DNA of 64,000 nucleotides from Comamonas sp. 26 (GTDB taxonomy: Bacteria; Pseudomonadota; Gammaproteobacteria; Burkholderiales; Burkholderiaceae_C): NCBI RefSeq assembly GCF_002754475.1, contig NZ_PEFL01000001.1:1860001-1924000 (forward strand). The letters run 5' to 3'. Numbering within the stretch: the stretch's first letter is position 1; each line of letters starts with the position of its first letter. The notes under the pieces were generated by a model. It made no database searches. It saw only the letters and a program-made list of their open reading frames with translations, and had not been told where the DNA came from. Shown piece after piece: positions 8,006 through 17,175 of this stretch. The position numbers were made by a program, and so were the translations under genes.

Positions 8006-9742
8006 ATGCAGCAAGAGGTTCTGGAGAGTGAGCTAGTCATTCCTCCCGTGCCTGAAGAGTACTCTGCTGCTGTAGTGAATTTTCATGAGTTAAGCGTCTT
8101 GTCCCAAACATCGATCACTAGTGATTCCTCTGCGCTGCGGGGTAAGCACGTACCCTGGCCTTGGCTATGTACCTTAGCCGCAATTGCCCTATTTTTTATC
8201 CTTCTGGGGCACAGCGGCCGACGAGTTGCTCAGTTGCTGGTACTCATGGTGCCTGTACTCATTTGGCTGGCATGGCCCATGCGCAGTCCTGTTTGGATAA
8301 AGGCTCGACATTTTCTGGCTTTTATCTGGGTGATGCTTTTTGCACTAGACGGCGCCATTCGTGCTTATTTGATGGAGCTGTACGAATCGTCGCCAGAGGG
8401 GGCTATGGTTTTAGGTGCTATTGCCAATACCAACTGGCGTGAAAGCTCCGAATATCTATCAATGCACTGGCATAGTGTCGCGCTTATTTGCTGCGGCCTC
8501 GCCTTAGTCGCTTTGCTTGTGTGGCATATCACAGGGCGAAATGTCTTCAGGGGCGTGCGCAAAGATAAAAGACTCGTAGTGTTTACGTTGATTGTGGTGC
8601 TTGTGTGTGTGGTAGCGTATCTAAGCAAGCCTTGGCGCAGGCTGCATCCCGCTGTATTTTGGACTCAGTGGGTTCACTCCGCTAACAATCTAAAAGCCAG
8701 CTTGGCTGATCAACATGTTGAGCGAGCAAGGTTGCTTGGTCTCGCTATTCAAGCAAAGCCAGTCTTGACGAGCGCTGGACCGTCGACCGTTGTGCTAGCT
8801 CTCAGCGAAAGCATTAATCGAGACAACCTGTCGCTATATGGATATCTAAGGCAAACGACACCTCAGCTTCAAGAGCAACAGAGGAATTCAGGGGATCAAA
8901 TGACCGTGTTTCGCAATGCGTGGTCTGTTGATTCCAGTACCCTGCCAGCGGTGCGCAACTTGTTTGGCTTTGGTGCCCCGAGCTCAACGCAGTCCCATCA
9001 CTTGATCGCACTGGCTCGAGCTTCAGGCTACAAAGTTTGGTGGATCAGCAATCACGATGATGTCGGTATCGAGCAGCAGCATGCCCGGCTGGCTGATATC
9101 GTGCAGATGGTGAATCGCTCGCCGGGGCGTTCCTCTGTATCTCTGGACGGGGAAATGCTCGATGAGCTGAAGTCAGCTCTTGATGCACCTTCCGAGCGCA
9201 AATTTATTGTGGTTCACATGCTGGGCGCTCATCCGCATTACAGCCTGCGTTACCCCAAAGGTCAGAATCCATTTGATGATGAAGTAGATGCCATTGAGGC
9301 GTCGCTGAAAAGCAAAGGCACATCCTTGTGGGTGCGCCGACAACGCCAAGAGTATGATGCAGCGCTGCTGTATCACGATCATATCGTAGCGGAAATGCTT
9401 CGCCTCACCAAATCCGTGACCCCGCCTAAAGGTAAGGTCGCATGGATGTATTTGTCAGATCATGGTCAGGAAGTTGGGCATGTCCGTAACCATGCAGGAC
9501 ACAGCTCAAGCACTGAAGCCGGCTACCGTATTCCCGCCATTATTTGGCAAGCGCCGTCGTCGGAAAGCCCGCCAGAGGGCGTTTCAGAGAGGCCATTTCG
9601 TTCGGATTGGGCCGCATGGACTGTAGCTGATCTGCTTGATATCCACTGGACCCCCCAACCGCTGGAGCGCAATGTTTTGAGCAATCCCTATCAATGGGAA
9701 GAGCCGCGCTTGCCAATGGCTGTGAACTCTTTCACAAAGTGA
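8006..9742 (+). CDS. Sulfatase-like phosphoethanolamine transferase (EptA/CptA type)
   Basis: 578 aa. About five membrane helices lie in residues 50-210, followed by a periplasmic alkaline-phosphatase-fold domain. The nucleophile region reads ALSESINRDNLSLYGY (residues 265-280) before R-x-TTP. The metal-binding SDHG is near residue 488, with a later HAGHS. Enzymes of this family move phosphoethanolamine from phosphatidylethanolamine to lipid A or core sugars. The nucleophile is usually Thr; here Ser is the likely counterpart, as in some CptA-like members. The start may be ATG 8006 or TTG 7997. In-frame sequence back to 7952 also looks coding but lacks a start. No two-component partner is adjacent. 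The exact acceptor is unknown. Confidence 0.8.
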   Translation: MQQEVLESELVIPPVPEEYSAAVVNFHELSVLSQTSITSDSSALRGKHVPWPWLCTLAAIALFFILLGHSGRRVAQLLVLMVPVLIWLAWPMRSPVWIKARHFLAFIWVMLFALDGAIRAYLMELYESSPEGAMVLGAIANTNWRESSEYLSMHWHSVALICCGLALVALLVWHITGRNVFRGVRKDKRLVVFTLIVVLVCVVAYLSKPWRRLHPAVFWTQWVHSANNLKASLADQHVERARLLGLAIQAKPVLTSAGPSTVVLALSESINRDNLSLYGYLRQTTPQLQEQQRNSGDQMTVFRNAWSVDSSTLPAVRNLFGFGAPSSTQSHHLIALARASGYKVWWISNHDDVGIEQQHARLADIVQMVNRSPGRSSVSLDGEMLDELKSALDAPSERKFIVVHMLGAHPHYSLRYPKGQNPFDDEVDAIEASLKSKGTSLWVRRQRQEYDAALLYHDHIVAEMLRLTKSVTPPKGKVAWMYLSDHGQEVGHVRNHAGHSSSTEAGYRIPAIIWQAPSSESPPEGVSERPFRSDWAAWTVADLLDIHWTPQPLERNVLSNPYQWEEPRLPMAVNSFTK

Positions 9743-10464
9743 GTTCTTCATGCGATGAACGACAGCTTATAGCTGGTTACTGCACCTCGTAGTCTGCTCC
9801 TGCATGCTGTAGCTGAGAGCGGCACCAGGTTCAATCTATCGGTTAGCACGGAACAGATTTCCATTCCTGCTCAGCCTGACCTTTCTTTTGATCAATATAT
9901 GCAGCCAGTTTGCTCGCATCCCCAAACCACTAGCTCTTGTTAGACCTCAGTCGATAAATAAGTATGGGTAATGCTAGCTTGTTTGCGGCTTTGGCTTTGC
10001 ACTTGGGGCTCAGGCCGAAGAACGCCATGCAGCATTTCTCCAGTGATATGTTCGCATCATCTTAGATTGCCAGCAATGCAAGTGTTTGTTCATGAAGTGG
10101 TTTCATACACAAGTCGAAGCTCTGTGACTGCAAACACGTCGTTGGGTGTGTTGAAGAACTGGGCTTTCCCTTCCAGAGGTGATCAGAGATAGGGCGCCTG
10201 TCGCGCAGAACAAAGTCCCAGTTGTCTTCCTATTTCCACTTCGAGCTGGATTCCTGTACGAAGTCCACCACGCGCGTCCGGCCCACTAAGCCGCCGCGTT
10301 GCAGTTTGTCGTATGCGGGCAGGTTTGCAGGACACGGGCCCATGCTGCCCAGCTCCTGCACGACCTAGTCCTAGTCGATGCGGATCCTTGTCCTTGTCAG
10401 GCTGGCGTGGATTAGCAACTCGCTTCATTTAAAACGCCTCTGGCTGAGTTAAGGCCTCTTGAAC
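9743..10464. other. 722-bp stretch without a recognisable gene
   Basis: Both strands were read. Open frames here are short, lack ribosome binding sites and resemble no family I know. The stretch ends at the left inverted repeat of the IS3-family element. It may be decayed coding sequence; nothing more can be supported. Confidence 0.5.
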
Positions 10465-10522
10465 AGAAGTGGTCCCAGTGGTTTGAACAACTCAACCCAG
10501 TGCCTAAGCGAGGTCCTCGGGA

Positions 10523-11247
10523 CTATGCAGCTTGCATTGGTGCAAACGGCAATGCTGCAAAGTACACCTCATCAGGGGTGGCTTGGTGCACGTATTTCGC
10601 AATTCCACAGCGTGCGGCACGCACGCTGTCATAGGCTTTAAGGTAGACCTCTTCGTACTTGATGGAACGCCACAGGCGCTCCACAAAGACGTTGTCACGC
10701 CAAGCCCCCTTGCGATGTCCATGGCCCAGACTTGATTGGCATGCGTGACCGTCTTGTTGCGCAGCAGATAGGGATAGACCTTGTGCTGCGGATGACGCGC
10801 ACTGGTGCGGGGCTTGCAATACAGCGGTGTCATGCACATGCGTTTCATCAGCGTCCGTATATGCCTGCGGCCCACTCAATGCCCCTGACGCTGCAGCAGC
10901 CCTTTGAGCATGCGGGAGCCTGCAAAGGGATGGGCCACATGCAAAGCATCCAAGCTGTGCATCAACTGCACTTGGCCATCACATGGTGGCTTGCGGCGGT
11001 AATAGACAGAGCCTCGGCTGATGCGCATGAGCTGTGCCTGGCGACTGATTGGCAGGCCATGGCGACGGTCAATCATCGCTTGTCGCTGAGCAATCCCGCC
11101 TTGCTCAGCGCACCGTGCAAAAAATCCTTCTCCAAGGTCAGCTGTCCAATTTTGGCATGCAGCTTTTTGAGATCCACCGCAGGTGCTGCGGGAGCCAGCG
11201 CTGCACCGAAGACATCGGCAGCCAGCTCCTGCAGTAGCCGCTTCCAA
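10523..11247 (-). pseudogene. IS3-family transposase OrfB, nonsense codon and deletion
   Basis: The N-terminal HTH_21 part is present (RQAMIDRRHGLPISRQAQLM, then HPFAGSRMLKGLLQRQGH). An in-frame TGA at 10876-10878 then replaces what was probably CGA. Reading continues through TLMKRMCMTPLYCKPRTS to NQVWAMDI, where the DDE integrase core should begin. It then jumps, with a frame change, to KGAWRDNVFVERLWRSIKYE, near the family's C-terminus. At least two catalytic acidic residues are gone, so it is inactive. Confidence 0.85.
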
Positions 11248-11378
11248 TCGGCAATCTGGCTGGGGTGGACTTTATACAGCTGAGCCAGCTCAGCCACGGT
11301 GCACTCACCGCGCACCGCCTCGAGTGCGACCTTGGCTTTGAAGGTGGCGCTGTGTTTACGTCTTGATTTGATGCTCAT
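11073..11378 (-). CDS. IS3-family transposase OrfA
   Basis: 101 aa with an N-terminal helix-turn-helix (KAKVALEAVRGECTVAELAQ then HPSQIADWKR) and a C-terminal leucine-zipper-like helix (LKKLHAKIGQLTLEKDFL). It recognises the IS ends. In intact elements a programmed -1 frameshift fuses it to OrfB; a T6 run near the overlap could be the slip site. GGAGAG lies just upstream of ATG 11378, so that start is preferred over one 12 bases earlier. OrfA appears intact while OrfB is broken. Confidence 0.85.
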   Translation of the reverse strand: MSIKSRRKHSATFKAKVALEAVRGECTVAELAQLYKVHPSQIADWKRLLQELAADVFGAALAPAAPAVDLKKLHAKIGQLTLEKDFLHGALSKAGLLSDKR

Positions 11379-11520
11379 AGATCTCTCCAAATTCGGCCCT
11401 GTCCCAGGGCCATTTTTACGGAAAGATCTCGCTTAGCTACTTGTTCAAAAAACCGGAGCCACTTCTAACGTTTCATATGAGGTATGGTGAACGGAATAAC
11501 TCAACAAAAGGAATCGCCTG

Positions 11521-11667
11521 ATGCCCAAGCCAAACTACCAGTTTGAAAAACGTCAACGAGAACTAGATAAGAAGAAAAAGAAGGCTGAGAAAGCCCAGAA
11601 GAAAGCTACGGCTCCAGAGGAAAGGTTGCCCTCTGTGGCATCTGAGACGTTGGTTGAAAACAAGTAG
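11521..11667 (+). CDS. Small lysine-rich conserved protein, function unknown
   Basis: A 48-aa protein starting MPKPNYQFEKRQREL and then a lysine run (KKKKKAEKAQKKA) and an acidic end. Tiny proteins with this opening are widespread beside housekeeping genes in Burkholderiales, where they are annotated as hypothetical. An AAAGGA ribosome binding site lies about 8 nt upstream. The first 30 residues would form a highly charged helix, suggesting nucleic-acid or ribosome contact. That is speculation; no function is known to me. Confidence 0.65.
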   Translation: MPKPNYQFEKRQRELDKKKKKAEKAQKKATAPEERLPSVASETLVENK

Positions 11668-11795
11668 CAAAGGCGAAGGTGGTTTACCACTGTCAATTCA
11701 TCGATGCTGTGAATTTATACATATGTGGTAGAATTAGAATGTTGGGTAAAAAACCTAGTGCCTAAGATAGGTGGCTGGCCCCCGACGTGGAATAT

Positions 11796-11872
<77 letters not shown>

Positions 11873-11874
11873 TC

Positions 11875-11906
11875 AAAGCCCCGATCAGTAATGGTCGGGG
11901 CTTTTT
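11875..11906 (+). terminator. Terminator of the tRNA-fMet gene
   Basis: AAAGCCCCGA (11875-11884) pairs with TCGGGGCTTT (11895-11904), 10 bp, followed by T residues. It begins 3 nt after the CCA end. Confidence 0.9.
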
Positions 11907-12165
11907 GCATTGCGGCGGCAAAAATGTCAGCTTCTATGCACGTAGGCGACGGTAGCAGGGAATCCGAACCATTGCGGTAGTGATTCCAAGGGAGACCGAG
12001 TCGAAGATTAGGATATCTGCGTATCAAGAGTACTGCTTGTTCTTGTCGCTGCTCGCCCAGCTATCGTCGAAATCCTTGCCTGACTTGATGCTCATGTACA
12101 TCGAGGAGAGCACATCTACATGAGTTGAGCTGGCAGTTTCTGTTCAATTGGTAAAGAGTGAACCC

Positions 12166-12520
12166 ATGTCCTATATCGATGGTTTCGTAATCGCTGTGCC
12201 CACCGCAAACAAGGCGACGTTCATTGTGCATGCACGCAAACTTGACCCGATATTCATCGAGCTGGGAGCCATCCGTGTGATTGGGGGGGGAGGTGATGTC
12301 CCCGATGGCAAAGTTACCGACGAGGAAACGGTGGCTTTTTCGTGGGTGGAATGGCCGGACAAGGCTACGGCGAGACGCTGCCATGAAAAAGATGATGAAA
12401 GACCAGCACATAGATCCCTCTACGCCCTGCAACCCGTTAATGCCATTAGATGGCTTTGAACAGGTGGTGGAAGTTTGGAAGTTAAGGCCTGAACGAAATG
12501 AATGGCATAGGCCGCATTGA
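12166..12520 (+). pseudogene. DUF1428 (YbaA-like) family protein, decayed
   Basis: It begins MSYIDGFVIAVPTANKATFI, the typical start of DUF1428 proteins, and continues with FIELGAIRVI and DVPDGKVTD. The central segment is shortened around a G-run (12280-12290). After FSWVEWPDKAT the frame shifts to RRDAAMKKMMKDQ and PLDGFEQVVE, the normal C-terminal half. The usual R-M-M-DDPRM region is also damaged. The family has no settled function. At least one frameshift and one internal deletion make it a pseudogene. Confidence 0.75.
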
Positions 12521-12671
12521 GGCGCGACAAGGATGCCATTGCAGATTGACGTTCAAGGCCTCGTGTTACTACTCAATGAAAAAGACATGAGCTTTTCCCT
12601 TTCCATTTCTGATTTTTAATGTAACTTACATATAGTTATCTCGTATTCAAAAATCCTCAGTGAACCAACAA

Positions 12672-14624
12672 TCAACCCCTGCTTTTCCAGTTATCGATTG
12701 GGGTTCCGTACATCAGAGCAATGTCTTTCTCATAGAACGCCATCAGGTTCTTACGCTTGAGCTTGAGGGTAGGTGTCATCAAGCTGTTATCAATGTTCCA
12801 TAAATCCTTGACCAGATGAACGGCTCTGGGCACGGCATATCGGGCGAAGCTGCGGGTCTGCTTTTCAATCCGGGCTAATGCCTCACGCTTGGCGGAAGAG
12901 TGCTGCAGGCTGATGTCATCTTCTGGATTCAGCCCTAGACTCTTGGCCATCATTTGCCATTCCACAATGTTGACCACGGCTACACAGGCAATAAATGGAG
13001 CGTCTTCGCCCACCACAAAGACCTGCTCAAACAAAGGATCGACCATGATGGCCTGCTCCACATCATTGGGCGGAACCTTTTCGCCAGTCGATGTGACGAT
13101 AATTTCCTTGATTCGCCCTTTGATGCGAATGCGACCGTTTTCAATGGCTGCCTGATCACCCGTTTTCAGCCATCCATCGGCGGTGAATGCCTTGGCAGTA
13201 TCTTCAGGGCGATTCCAGTAGCCTTGCATAACGACAGGGCCTGAAATCTGCAGCTCCTGATCTTCGCCAATGCGAGCTTGAATACCAGGCAGCACTTTAC
13301 CTACCGTATCAGGCCAGTTGTCATCCAGCCCATTGGCGCTGACGACGGGAGCTGTTTCCGTCATGCCATAGCCTTGCACCATGGGCAGTCCCAGGCCTAG
13401 AAAACTTCGCGCAATTGTTGGGGAGAGCGGGGCTCCTCCGCTGACGGCGATACGCAAGCGCCCGCCAAATTGGGCAAGCAAGGGCTGTGCCACCAGTTTG
13501 CGTAAAAGCCAAGCGGGTATCAAAGAGGCCCAACGACAGGGGCTTTGCTCCGTGTTTTGGGTGTTGAAAAAGGGAATGCCTTGCTGGGCGCAGAAGGTGC
13601 GCCAGCCTCTATCAACTGCCGCCTCAAACAGCTTGTGCTTATTGGGGCTCAATGCCAGCGTTTCCAGCACCTTCGCGTACACACGCTCATAGATGCGTGG
13701 AACAGAGATCAGCACTGTTGGCCTGATGTTTTTCAAATCCTGAGAAAGCAAGGCCACAGAGCGGGCGTATGCCACGCAGGAGCCCGTGGCCACGGCCAAG
13801 TAGTAGCCCGTGGTTCTTTCGAATGTGTGGGACAGGGGGAGGAAGGAGAGAAAAACATCTTCAGGAAAAGCAATCACTCTCTGCATGACGGCGTGCACAT
13901 CGCTGACCACGTTGTCATGCGTGAGCATCACTCCCTTGGGTTTACCCGTCGTGCCTGAGGTATAGACGATGCACGCCAGATCAGTTTTCTGGGGCAGAGC
14001 AGGGAGATTAGCGCTACTTTTTTCGCCTGTCTGTAGCCATGCAGACAAGGCAATCACGGGTTTGGCACGCAGGGCTCTAACGGCGTCTTCAGAACCATCT
14101 GTCTCTGCCGGGCGGCCTTTCGCTGTGCTCTCTTGCGTGGCTTGCTGGGTGTGGATGATGGCTTGTAACGCTGGTAAGTCCTGACCTGTGGCGCAGATAC
14201 GATCCCAAGCCGTGGTTTCGGCAACTACCAACAATGAAGCGCCTGAGTCCGCAAGAATGTAGGCAATGCTTCCGGCGTTATCAATGGCGTGCAGCGGTAC
14301 GGGTACATAGCCGCAGCGCAGGCAGGCTTGGTCGATAGAAATGGCATCAAAACCATTGGGTAGCAAGATGGCAACACGTGCGCCTTGGGGCTGGCTGGAT
14401 GCGCAAAGCGCTCGGCTCCAACGCGCAACGCGGACGGCCGTGTCAGCCCACGTCAAACTTTTCCAGTGGTTGGCGCGTTCATCAAATTCGCGATAGGCCT
14501 CGCCATCGGGAGTAGTGCGGACCCGGATGCCCAGAAGCTCTGGCAAGGTCTGAGCTTGCCCAATCGTCAGACTGGTGGTCAGAGCTTGCAGGCCCAGTAC
14601 ATCGGTCACACTTTGATGATTCAT
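12672..14624 (-). CDS. AMP-dependent long-chain acyl-CoA synthetase
   Basis: A 650-aa ANL-superfamily ligase. The P-loop is YTSGTTGKPKGVMLTHDN (about residues 220-240), the A5 motif is GYGMTETAPVVS, the hinge is GWLKTGDQA, and the C-terminal domain carries KGRIKEIIVTSTGEKVPP. Such enzymes activate a fatty acid with ATP to an acyl-adenylate and pass it to CoA. The size and the long insertions match the FadD15/FACL group rather than E. coli FadD. It stands alone, followed by about 150 AT-rich bases. Odd-chain products would feed the nearby propionyl-CoA genes, but that link is only positional. Chain-length preference is not readable. Confidence 0.9.
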   Translation of the reverse strand: MNHQSVTDVLGLQALTTSLTIGQAQTLPELLGIRVRTTPDGEAYREFDERANHWKSLTWADTAVRVARWSRALCASSQPQGARVAILLPNGFDAISIDQACLRCGYVPVPLHAIDNAGSIAYILADSGASLLVVAETTAWDRICATGQDLPALQAIIHTQQATQESTAKGRPAETDGSEDAVRALRAKPVIALSAWLQTGEKSSANLPALPQKTDLACIVYTSGTTGKPKGVMLTHDNVVSDVHAVMQRVIAFPEDVFLSFLPLSHTFERTTGYYLAVATGSCVAYARSVALLSQDLKNIRPTVLISVPRIYERVYAKVLETLALSPNKHKLFEAAVDRGWRTFCAQQGIPFFNTQNTEQSPCRWASLIPAWLLRKLVAQPLLAQFGGRLRIAVSGGAPLSPTIARSFLGLGLPMVQGYGMTETAPVVSANGLDDNWPDTVGKVLPGIQARIGEDQELQISGPVVMQGYWNRPEDTAKAFTADGWLKTGDQAAIENGRIRIKGRIKEIIVTSTGEKVPPNDVEQAIMVDPLFEQVFVVGEDAPFIACVAVVNIVEWQMMAKSLGLNPEDDISLQHSSAKREALARIEKQTRSFARYAVPRAVHLVKDLWNIDNSLMTPTLKLKRKNLMAFYEKDIALMYGTPIDNWKSRG

Positions 14625-14713
14625 ACACTTAACCTTCAGAAAGCAGGCCGGTTGCTGCCTCGTGAATGATAGCGGTCTGCAAAAATGAAATAAATATGTG
14701 CGGTCTCAGTCGC

Positions 14714-16252
14714 TTAATTAGCAGCGCCTAGCGGAATATCGACCTGCTGATAACACACGGCAATGTAGTGATGTAGACGTTGCTGCTCGTCACGTACTGA
14801 GGTTAAGGAAATCTGGTGGTTATGGCCATCATGGCGCATGGTGCAAGAGCCTTGCCAGTGTCCGTTACGGCCAATTGCAGTCCAGATTTCACGCCACTGC
14901 GTACCTTCTTCATCTTGAATAAACAGGCTGACGAATTCCTTGTTCTTGGCAATTTTGCGACTCAGTCCACTGATGCGTTCAAAGGCTGGGTTGATATCAA
15001 CCATTTTGCGGTTGGCATCCAGTACCACCATGCCTTCATAGGAATGGTCAAAAACAGTGGCCGCAATATGCAACTGGCGCTCTGTTCTTTTGCGATCAGA
15101 TAAATCGGTCAGCAGACCAACATAAATACGCTGGCCACGTGCTTCGGCCTGACTTAATGCCAAGCGCAGTGGCACCAAGGTACCTTGCTTGTTCTGACCA
15201 AGTACTTCAGAAATTTTGTTTTTCAGAGGCGCAGCGGCATTACGCTGACCTGCTTCATGGCGATCAAGATAATGATCATGTTGGCTGGACAACGCTTGAG
15301 GCATGAGCATTTTTACATTCTGGCCCAGCACTTCCTCTGCGGCCCAGCCAAAAATGGCTTCAGCAGCCGGGTTGTAATCGGTAACGCGACCATTGTTATC
15401 GATGCAGATAATTCCGTCAGCTGCCATATTGACCAAGGCGCTCAGACGGGCCTCATTCATATCCACTTTTTGCCAGTGCGTGCGGTAATGAATCAAAGCG
15501 TTTGCCTGTGCAATCAGGCCGCCAATTGCAAGGGTAATCAAGGCAATGGTCAGCGAAAGAATCAGCTTGTCATTGGTTGGGGGCATGCTGTGGTTGCCGT
15601 GATCGGCAGTCACCCGCAGCGCCAGCATGGCGATGTAATGCATGCCTGCAATGGCACCGCCCATGATGAGAGCTGCCAGCGCTTTGCGCAGCGTGGCATG
15701 CTTGACTCTAAAACGCATCAGGCCAAAATGCACCCAGAGTGCCAACGTTGCCAGTGCTACTCCCACTATCAGTGAAACAGCAAACCAGAAGGGGGAGTAT
15801 TGATAAGGCGACTGCATGCGCATGGCTGCCATGCCGCTGTAATGCATGGTGGCAATGCCAACGCCTACAATTAATCCTCCAAGCACCAGCTGTTTGAAGC
15901 TGAGTTCATTACGTGACAGCAAGGTAATGGCAACCGCTGAGGCCGCGATGCCGGGCAGAATGGACAGAATCGTCAATAAAAGTTCGTAATGAACAACACC
16001 ATGTAAAGAATAGGCCAGCATTCCAATGAAATGCATGGCCCAGATTCCGGTGCCCAGCGCCAGCGAGCCTCCCACAATGGACCAGCAGCGTAGCTGCGGT
16101 GTAACGGCCTGACGTGCAAATGCCGCAAGGCGTAACGCCTGACCCGAAGCAATACAGCAAACAGCCAGCGACAGCAAAACGAGAAAGGGATCGTGTTCGC
16201 CTTGTTGCAATTGTGCTTCAGGAGATGGAGTCCAAAAAAATTGCGCCTGCAT
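14714..16252 (-). CDS. MHYT-PAS-PAS membrane sensor without output domain
   Basis: 512 aa. Seven membrane helices (residues about 20-265) carry three MHYT-type motifs: WAMHFIGMLAY, ATMHYSGMAAM and AGMHYIAMLAL. Their His/Met residues are proposed to bind copper and sense a diatomic gas. Two PAS domains follow: residues about 270-385, with AADGIICIDNNGRVTDYNPA, and about 390-505, with DHSYEGMVVLDANRKMVDIN. In most relatives a GGDEF, EAL or kinase domain follows; here the protein ends after the second PAS. It may act through a partner protein. The promoter region contains two TAGG/CCTA palindromes. Confidence 0.88.
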   Translation of the reverse strand: MQAQFFWTPSPEAQLQQGEHDPFLVLLSLAVCCIASGQALRLAAFARQAVTPQLRCWSIVGGSLALGTGIWAMHFIGMLAYSLHGVVHYELLLTILSILPGIAASAVAITLLSRNELSFKQLVLGGLIVGVGIATMHYSGMAAMRMQSPYQYSPFWFAVSLIVGVALATLALWVHFGLMRFRVKHATLRKALAALIMGGAIAGMHYIAMLALRVTADHGNHSMPPTNDKLILSLTIALITLAIGGLIAQANALIHYRTHWQKVDMNEARLSALVNMAADGIICIDNNGRVTDYNPAAEAIFGWAAEEVLGQNVKMLMPQALSSQHDHYLDRHEAGQRNAAAPLKNKISEVLGQNKQGTLVPLRLALSQAEARGQRIYVGLLTDLSDRKRTERQLHIAATVFDHSYEGMVVLDANRKMVDINPAFERISGLSRKIAKNKEFVSLFIQDEEGTQWREIWTAIGRNGHWQGSCTMRHDGHNHQISLTSVRDEQQRLHHYIAVCYQQVDIPLGAAN

Positions 16253-16312
16253 GAATAGTCTTCTTGAAAGAATGAAAGCACATTCAGTTACTTTCCCTAG
16301 GATCGCACAAAT

Positions 16313-16351
16313 TAGGTAATCCTATTTACTTAATTTGTAGGATTAATCCTA
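16313..16351. promoter_or_regulatory. Paired TAGG...CCTA palindromes upstream of the MHYT gene
   Basis: TAGGTAATCCTA (16313-16324) and TAGGATTAATCCTA (16338-16351, a perfect 14-bp palindrome) lie 13 bp apart. A further CCTAGG is at 16297-16302. The shared TAGG/CCTA arms suggest one dimeric regulator bound twice. They are 61-99 bp upstream of the MHYT gene start and downstream of the GntR gene stop. Confidence 0.5.
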
Positions 16352-16418
16352 GGCTGCCTTCAAAAACGCTGTCAAAGACGATTGTTCACGAATAGAGGCG
16401 TACAAGGTGATGCTTGAT

Positions 16419-17054
16419 TTAAATCGCGGCTTCCAGTCCATTGGAAAAATGCTGCTTTACCGCGTTCATGGCAACTTGTGGCTTGCGTTGCAGCAGCGCC
16501 AGCATGATGGCATCGTGCTCGGCCAGAGAGTCCTCAATTCGGCCTTGCTTAAATAGCGATTTGTGGCGGTTGAGTTTCATCACCTTTCGCAGGTCGGCCA
16601 CGAGCTGATTGCGCCAGCGGTTGTTGGCAACATCCAGAATCTGCATGTGAAAGCTTTCGTTGAGCGCGAAAAAGCGCTCAGCGTCAGCCGTATGCCGTTT
16701 GAGTTCTTCGTGGGTCTGCTGCAGGCGCTGCAGCTCTTCATCGGTGGCCTTGCCAGCGACTTCTGAGGCTGCATCGGCCTCCAGCAGGCTCAGCAGGTGG
16801 TAGACGTCCGCGATGTCCTTGCGCGAAACCTCAGTCACATAGGCACCGCGGCGCAATTTCATGGTCACCAGACCTTCAGCGGCAAGAACCTTCAATGCTT
16901 CACGCAAGGGAGTGCGACTGATGCCGTATTCCTCGGCAATCTTGAGTTCGTCAATCCAGGCACCAGGCTCCAGTTCTTGCTGAAAGATACGTTGGCGCAA
17001 CTGCTCAGCGACCTGTTCATATAGCGCGAGGGGTGTAAGCATTTTGGTCGTCAT
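16419..17054 (-). CDS. GntR/FCD-family regulator, likely of the methylmalonyl-CoA genes
   Basis: A 211-aa regulator of the FadR subfamily. The N-terminal winged HTH (residues about 8-75) includes [11 protein letters not shown], then [22 protein letters not shown]-terminal FCD helical domain follows, with the usual E/H metal ligands ([22 protein letters not shown]). It is divergent from methylmalonyl-CoA mutase with a perfect 16-bp palindrome between them, so it probably controls that operon in response to an acyl-CoA or organic acid. ATG 17054 is preferred over TTG 17063. Family is certain; target is inferred. Confidence 0.9.
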   Translation of the reverse strand: MTTKMLTPLALYEQVAEQLRQRIFQQELEPGAWIDELKIAEEYGISRTPLREALKVLAAEGLVTMKLRRGAYVTEVSRKDIADVYHLLSLLEADAASEVAGKATDEELQRLQQTHEELKRHTADAERFFALNESFHMQILDVANNRWRNQLVADLRKVMKLNRHKSLFKQGRIEDSLAEHDAIMLALLQRKPQVAMNAVKQHFSNGLEAAI

Positions 17055-17084
17055 TACGGGCAATTATATGCGCAAGTATTTTGA

Positions 17085-17100
17085 ATTCATAATTATGAAT
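17085..17100. promoter_or_regulatory. Perfect 16-bp palindrome, probable GntR operator
   Basis: ATTCATAATTATGAAT is fully symmetric. It sits in the 121-bp gap between the divergent GntR regulator and the methylmalonyl-CoA mutase gene, 76 bp upstream of the mutase start. FCD-type GntR proteins bind short AT-rich palindromes in such positions. Confidence 0.65.
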
Positions 17101-17175
17101 CATGTACACTTGCTGCAAATAGGTAGTTCACCGCAATTCCAACCTTCACTGCGCGCACCGCAGACGAGAGACAAC

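Larger units (their letters stand above)
10465..11466 (-). mobile_element. IS3-family insertion sequence with internal deletion
   Basis: The ends are imperfect 25-bp inverted repeats (10465-10489 and 11442-11466, 20 of 25 positions matching, sharing AGAAGTGG and TTTGAACA). The flanks show AAC on both sides, a possible 3-bp target duplication. Inside, on the minus strand, are an intact orfA and a broken orfB. At about 1.0 kb it is roughly 200-300 bp shorter than IS3 elements with a full orfB, because the integrase core is deleted. It could move only if transposase came from elsewhere. The exact outer ends are uncertain by a few bases. Confidence 0.8.

Noticed and set aside
9971..10428. Short open frames on both strands between the transferase and the IS element
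   Set aside because: There are no start signals, no family resemblance and no conserved-looking pattern.
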